From the NCBI GenBank assembly GCA_934675625.1, contig CAKURH010000036.1, positions 1 to 33,626 on the forward strand: a stretch of DNA of 33,626 bases, given 5' to 3'. The stretch comes from an uncultured Kiritimatiellota bacterium (GTDB taxonomy: Bacteria > Verrucomicrobiota > Kiritimatiellia > RFP12 > UBA1067). The translations under genes were made by a program, and so were the position numbers. The notes under the pieces were generated by a model. It searched no databases. It saw only the letters and a program-made list of their open reading frames with translations, and was not told where the DNA came from. Shown one piece after another: positions 30,511-33,626 of this stretch (positions within the stretch are counted from its first letter, which is position 1; each line of letters begins with the position of its first letter).

Positions 30511-32412
30511 TTACGGGAGATAGACGCCGTGGAAGCCGATTGCGCCGGAGGACGGCGCGGTGGCGGACGTGTTCGCGATCGTCACGTACTTGCCCGCGTA
30601 GGTGCTTGCGGAGACGGATGTGTTCAGGTACGACTTCTGCGAGCCGTTCGAGCCGTAGGCCATTTCCGTCGCGCTGCCGAACGAGAGGACGACGCCCCCG
30701 TTGATCTTCAGGTTGGCGGAATCGTCCACGTCGATTCCGACTTCGGGCATCGTGGTCGTGAACGCAAGCACGACGCCGCCGTTGATTGTGAGCGTGCCGT
30801 TCGAGTCGAGCGCGTCGTTCCCCGTCGAGCCGCAGTAGAGGTAGCCGCCGTTGATCGTCAGGTACGACTTCGACTCCATGCCCTCGCCGCCGTCGCACTT
30901 CGAGTAGACGCGCACCCGTCCGCCGTGGAACGTGAGGCCGCTTTCGACGCGGATGCCTTTTGGGTTCGTGTAGTCGACGTTCTCGCCGCTCCCCGACGTG
31001 ACACGGGCGGTGTTGGAACTCAGCTGGATCGCGGACGAGGCGTCTGCGACGGGCGTCGCCGTGCCGAGCGTCGTGTAGGCCGAGAGCTTCTTCGCGGCGA
31101 CGAAGATCTTCTGCCCGTAGGTCGAACACTGGATGTCCGGCGCAAAGGCCGCGTCGGTCGGCAGCGTTGTCTGGCCCTCCGTCCCGATCGTGAGCGTGCC
31201 GTCGATGGCGATGCACTTACCGCCGTAATTGGTTGCGACGAGGTAGAAGACGCCGCCCGTGATAATCGCCGTGCCGTTCGTGTCGCCCTGCTTGATGCAG
31301 GCGGCCGTCTTGCGGTCGAGCGCGGTGACGGTGAGGTCGCTCTCGTCCGCTAGCTCGATGACGGGGTTCGACGCCGTGCCGTTGGCGCAGATGTCGAACG
31401 TGCCGCCGGTGATGTTCAGCGTCGTGTCCGCGCAGAGGCCGCGCGCGGCGGCGCCGTCCGCGACGATGCGCACCGTGCCGCCCGAGACGGACACCGAACC
31501 GCACTTGACCGCCGCCGCCGCCGAGACGTCCTCGACCAGGTAGGTTCCCGCCGTCACAAGGGTCGAACTGGAGACGGTGACCGTGCAGTTGCTGCCGTTC
31601 GCGTCCTCGAACGCCTCGTAGAGCGGATCGCCGGAGACGGTCGCGTTGAGAATGCCGTCCGTCATGACGAACGCGCCGTCCGACTTGACGCCTTTCGCCG
31701 CCGCACCGCCGAGGTCGAGGACGAGCGCGCCGCCCGCGAGCGTCACCGTCGCGTCGGCGGCGTCGGTCGTCACGGCGACGGACTTCGGCCCCTGCATCTC
31801 GATGGCGAGCGTCCCGCCCGAAAGGGTGATGTCCTTCTTGTCCGTGTAAAGCCCTGTGTCCTTGTAGTCCGTGCAGGCGGATGCGATGCGAACGCGGCCC
31901 GCCGTCTGCGTGTAGAACTCCTTGGCCCAGATGCCGAATCCCTTCTCGGCCTTCGTGTAGGTCATGGCGATGTCCCACGTGCCGGAGGCGACGGCAACCG
32001 AGTCGGTCGCGTAGAGGACGGCCTTCGTCTTCTTCGCGCCACCGCCGGAAAGCGTCGCCGTGCCGCTGCCGCAGAGGAGGACGCTGCCGTTGGCGGTCAG
32101 GACGTTCGCCCCCTTGTTGACGAGCGTGGAGGTGCTCGTCGCCCGCACGAGCGCGTCGCCGTTGAGGATCAGCGAACCCGTGAGCGTCAGGTCGGCGAGC
32201 GTGACCTGGCAGATTTCCGTCGCCGTGACGGTGACGTCGCCGTCGATTGTGCCGGAGAGGACGAAGTCCTGTCCGATTTCTGACGCCTTGTAGGTTCCGG
32301 CGGCGGTGACGGCGGTCTTGTGCGGGAACGCCAGGAGTTCGGGGTGGTCGGGGAGGCCGCCCCACAGGAGGTTGGCCGCGAGCGCGGCGCCGAGTGCGAT
32401 CAGTTGCTTCAT
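30511..32412 (-). CDS. Exported beta-helix protein, Cthe_2159-like carbohydrate-binding type
   Basis: 633 residues from the ATG at 32412 with GGAAAGGA upstream; codons before that lie in the promoter region. Signal peptide MKQLIALGAALAANLLWGG. The body is a right-handed beta-helix with many short rungs of the type 'L-I-GG-V' (LTLTGSLILNGDALVR, TLNITGGTFDICANG, YLTINGGYLYCGSTGNDALD, TLTINGGVVLAFTT, ANLKINGGVVLSFGS). The 'DAL/G-D-NGTLTINGG' pattern near the C-terminus matches the Cthe_2159 family of calcium- and polygalacturonate-binding beta-helix proteins; assignment is by recall of that pattern. Likely surface- or periplasm-located polysaccharide binding. First gene of a minus-strand group that continues with the Gly/Pro-linker protein. 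Confidence 0.72.
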   Translation of the reverse strand: MKQLIALGAALAANLLWGGLPDHPELLAFPHKTAVTAAGTYKASEIGQDFVLSGTIDGDVTVTATEICQVTLADLTLTGSLILNGDALVRATSTSTLVNKGANVLTANGSVLLCGSGTATLSGGGAKKTKAVLYATDSVAVASGTWDIAMTYTKAEKGFGIWAKEFYTQTAGRVRIASACTDYKDTGLYTDKKDITLSGGTLAIEMQGPKSVAVTTDAADATVTLAGGALVLDLGGAAAKGVKSDGAFVMTDGILNATVSGDPLYEAFEDANGSNCTVTVSSSTLVTAGTYLVEDVSAAAAVKCGSVSVSGGTVRIVADGAAARGLCADTTLNITGGTFDICANGTASNPVIELADESDLTVTALDRKTAACIKQGDTNGTAIITGGVFYLVATNYGGKCIAIDGTLTIGTEGQTTLPTDAAFAPDIQCSTYGQKIFVAAKKLSAYTTLGTATPVADASSAIQLSSNTARVTSGSGENVDYTNPKGIRVESGLTFHGGRVRVYSKCDGGEGMESKSYLTINGGYLYCGSTGNDALDSNGTLTINGGVVLAFTTTMPEVGIDVDDSANLKINGGVVLSFGSATEMAYGSNGSQKSYLNTSVSASTYAGKYVTIANTSATAPSSGAIGFHGVYLP

Positions 32413-32454
32413 TGACAGGTTGTCCTTTCCGGCCTGATGGCCTTGACGCCGCAT

Positions 32455-32460
32455 ATTAAA
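32455..32460 (-). promoter_or_regulatory. -10 element of the beta-helix gene
   Basis: TTTAAT on the minus strand in GATTTGGTTTAATATGCGGCG, the same context as GGTATAATACGCGGCG at prfB with one base changed. The leader is about 36-42 bases and has a Shine-Dalgarno. Confidence 0.45.
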
Positions 32461-32529
32461 CCAAATCCGCGCCGCCGAGTTGTCAACCGCCTGTCAGCGA
32501 ATTGTAAAAAGTTTCTCAACGGCCTGGTG

Positions 32530-32559
32530 TTGCCTTTTGCCGCACGGTTGTGCTATACT
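32530..32559 (+). promoter_or_regulatory. Promoter of the DUF6922/AbiEii pair
   Basis: TTGCCT (32530-32535) and TATACT (32554-32559) with 18 bases between; the ATG at 32584 follows 24 bases after the -10. Confidence 0.55.
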
Positions 32560-32583
32560 TGTCGGCCAACAAGGCAAAGATTC

Positions 32584-32859
32584 ATGAGCACATTCATTCA
32601 GTCTCTGGCACCGGAACTCTTCTGGGATGTCGATCCCGAAACGATTGACGAGCAAACGCATCGTCGGTATGTGATTGAGCGCGTCCTGGAACGTGGCGAA
32701 CTGTCCGACTTGCGCAAGATGGTGGCGCATTACACGATGCCGGTTGTCGTCGCCGAGGCGCAGCAGATGCGGTCGCTTGATCCGGTGACGCTCGCGTTTG
32801 CCGCTTGCCTCGGAAATGTCAAGGAGGAGACGTTCAGATGCTTCACCTCGAAACGATAG
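32584..32859 (+). CDS. DUF6922-like protein, probable antitoxin
   Basis: 91 residues from the ATG at 32584. The sequence LFWDVDPETIDEQTHRRYVI then ERVLERGELSDLRKMVAHYT matches the small DUF6922-type proteins that precede AbiEii-like nucleotidyltransferase genes. These act as the antitoxin-side partner by gene context. Codon use is less GC-rich than in the neighbours (more AAA, ATT, TTG), suggesting acquisition. The next gene overlaps its 3' end by 22 bases in another frame, so the pair is one unit. Confidence 0.72.
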   Translation: MSTFIQSLAPELFWDVDPETIDEQTHRRYVIERVLERGELSDLRKMVAHYTMPVVVAEAQQMRSLDPVTLAFAACLGNVKEETFRCFTSKR

Positions 32860-33473
32860 CGCCCGAGACCCTTTCCCTGTTGACGCGAATCCAGTCTTTG
32901 CCCGCGTTTGCCCAGACCCGTCTTGTCGGCGGAACGTCACTGGCCCTTCAGCTTGGGCATCGAATCAGCGTCGACTTGGATCTGTTCGGAAGCTGGCCAC
33001 CGGATGCAGATCTTTTTGCGGAGCTGAAAACCGTTGGCAAGACACGCAAATCGAGCGGAAGCGCGAATGGGAGGCTTCAGTTCTTCTATGTTGATGGCGT
33101 CAAAGTGGACTGCGTGACGTATGACGACTACCCTTGGTTGGATCGACCGATTGAAGAAGGCGGGGTGCGACTCGCGGGAATCCGTGATATTGCGGCCATG
33201 AAAATCAATGCAATCACGAATCGCGGAACGCGCAAGGATTTTGTCGACTTGGCATTCCTCCTTGACAGATTCGAGTTTGCTGAGATGTTCGATTGGTATG
33301 GGGAGAAGTATTCGGATGCGAGTCCTGCACTTGCGTTGCGAAGTCTATCCTATTTTGTCGATGCAGAGACAATGCCGTTGCCGCGCATGCTGTTGCCGTT
33401 TGACTGGAACCAGGCTAAAGACCGAATCCGCTCTGCTGTGCGGGAGTGTGTGAGTAGAAAAGTGTCGAGCTAA
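32838..33473 (+). CDS. Nucleotidyltransferase, AbiEii/AbiGii toxin family-like
   Basis: 211 residues from the ATG at 32838; the frame opens at 32805 but the ATG at 32838 has GGAGGAGA upstream and fits the family start (MLHLETIAPETLSLLTRIQS). The nucleotidyltransferase core is visible as RLVGGTSLALQLGHRISVDL then DLF, i.e. 'GGT-L-L--GHR-S-DLD-F', with the metal-binding aspartates. KVDCVTYDDYPWL gives the third acidic strand, and GIRDIAAMKINAITNRGTRK followed by DFVDLAFLL is the typical 'D-A-MK--A---R---KD--D' helix. Family members transfer nucleotides to RNA or tRNA and work in toxin-antitoxin or phage-defence systems. It is AT-richer than the window average. Partner of the DUF6922-like gene. 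Confidence 0.83.
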   Translation: MLHLETIAPETLSLLTRIQSLPAFAQTRLVGGTSLALQLGHRISVDLDLFGSWPPDADLFAELKTVGKTRKSSGSANGRLQFFYVDGVKVDCVTYDDYPWLDRPIEEGGVRLAGIRDIAAMKINAITNRGTRKDFVDLAFLLDRFEFAEMFDWYGEKYSDASPALALRSLSYFVDAETMPLPRMLLPFDWNQAKDRIRSAVRECVSRKVSS

Positions 33474-33481
33474 AAAGTGTC
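33458..33481 (+). repeat. AAAAGTGTC direct repeat at the end of the toxin gene
   Basis: AAAAGTGTC occurs at 33458-33466 and 33473-33481, the second followed by AGACCCC. The string AAAAAGTGTCAGACCCC is reminiscent of short palindromic repeats often found near REP-associated transposases (from memory). The first copy codes for the last residues of the AbiEii-like protein. Confidence 0.4.
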
Positions 33482-33488
33482 AGACCCC

Positions 33489-33514
33489 AGTGGTAGGGTT
33501 CGAGTGGTAGGGTT
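33489..33514 (+). repeat. Tandem 12-base repeat AGTGGTAGGGTT
   Basis: AGTGGTAGGGTT is present twice, at 33489-33500 and 33503-33514, separated by CG. The rest of 33515-33626 holds no gene I can support. Confidence 0.6.
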
Positions 33515-33589
33515 GGCGAAAGTGGGTGTTTTCTTGACCGCCTTCGCCTCGGGTGCAACGAGATATTTATGCAGAGTCAAAGGGGTTTA

Positions 33590-33615
33590 GCCGCAGAGAA
33601 CGCAAAGGACGCAAG
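33590..33615 (+). repeat. CGCAGAGAACGCAAAGGACG-type dispersed repeat
   Basis: CCGCAGAGAACGCAAAGGACG followed by CAAGG, with an internal ACGCAAAGG/ACGCAAGG repetition. This kind of string is common as a dispersed intergenic repeat in several bacterial phyla (recalled, not checked). The window ends 11 bases later, so its full extent is unknown. Confidence 0.35.
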
Positions 33616-33626
33616 GCTCATGCCGC

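Noticed and set aside
33489..33514. CRISPR array
   Set aside because: Only two 12-base copies with a 2-base gap; no spacers and no cas genes in the window.

Overview
The window is GC-rich, dense with genes on both strands, and looks like a chromosomal segment of a Kiritimatiellota/Verrucomicrobiota-type bacterium. That placement is an inference from three things: MBG-like and autotransporter-repeat exported proteins, two XylR-type (periplasmic-binding-protein-like plus AraC) regulators beside glycoside-hydrolase-like genes, and an ECF sigma factor beside a Ser/Thr kinase with Sel1 repeats. No rRNA is present to confirm it.

Layout. 1-167: 5' end of a gene resembling REP-associated (Y1-type) transposases, divergent from an exported MBG-domain protein (232-2526) and an outer-membrane beta-barrel candidate (2546-3688). 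3768-12482, + strand: a housekeeping block of prfB, a DUF721/DciA-like gene, tRNA-Ala(CGC) on the minus strand, rpsB-tsf, a fused ispH-uppS gene, dxs, and a Ser/Thr kinase with TM and Sel1 repeats. 12469-13107 (-): ECF sigma factor, tail-to-tail with the kinase. 13169-14566: NarL-type histidine kinase without a neighbouring regulator. 14567-15461: about 895 bases without a credible gene but with two very large nested inverted-repeat structures, the best candidate here for something undescribed (a large structured RNA). 15462-16313: RlmI-like methyltransferase.

16324-28610 is a carbohydrate-utilisation locus. A XylR-type regulator (-) diverges from a five-gene, overlapping or closely spaced + strand operon: SDR dehydrogenase, exported DapA-family protein, MFS transporter, a 1299-residue two-module glycoside-hydrolase-like protein, and an autotransporter-repeat protein. 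A second XylR-type regulator lies tail-to-tail at the far end. It lacks its N-terminus and runs, out of frame, out of a truncated response regulator, so the HK/RR operon there appears rearranged. Further upstream on the minus strand are two exported proteins. 32584-33473 is a DUF6922/AbiEii-like toxin-antitoxin type pair, followed by short repeats.

A recurring theme is a promoter with a strong -10 (TATAAT/TATACT, often preceded by T-runs and GG), no clear -35, and a start codon only 6-12 bases further on. Several mRNAs should therefore be leaderless or nearly so, including those of regulators, prfB and the methyltransferase. Genes with longer leaders carry a purine-rich ribosome-binding site.
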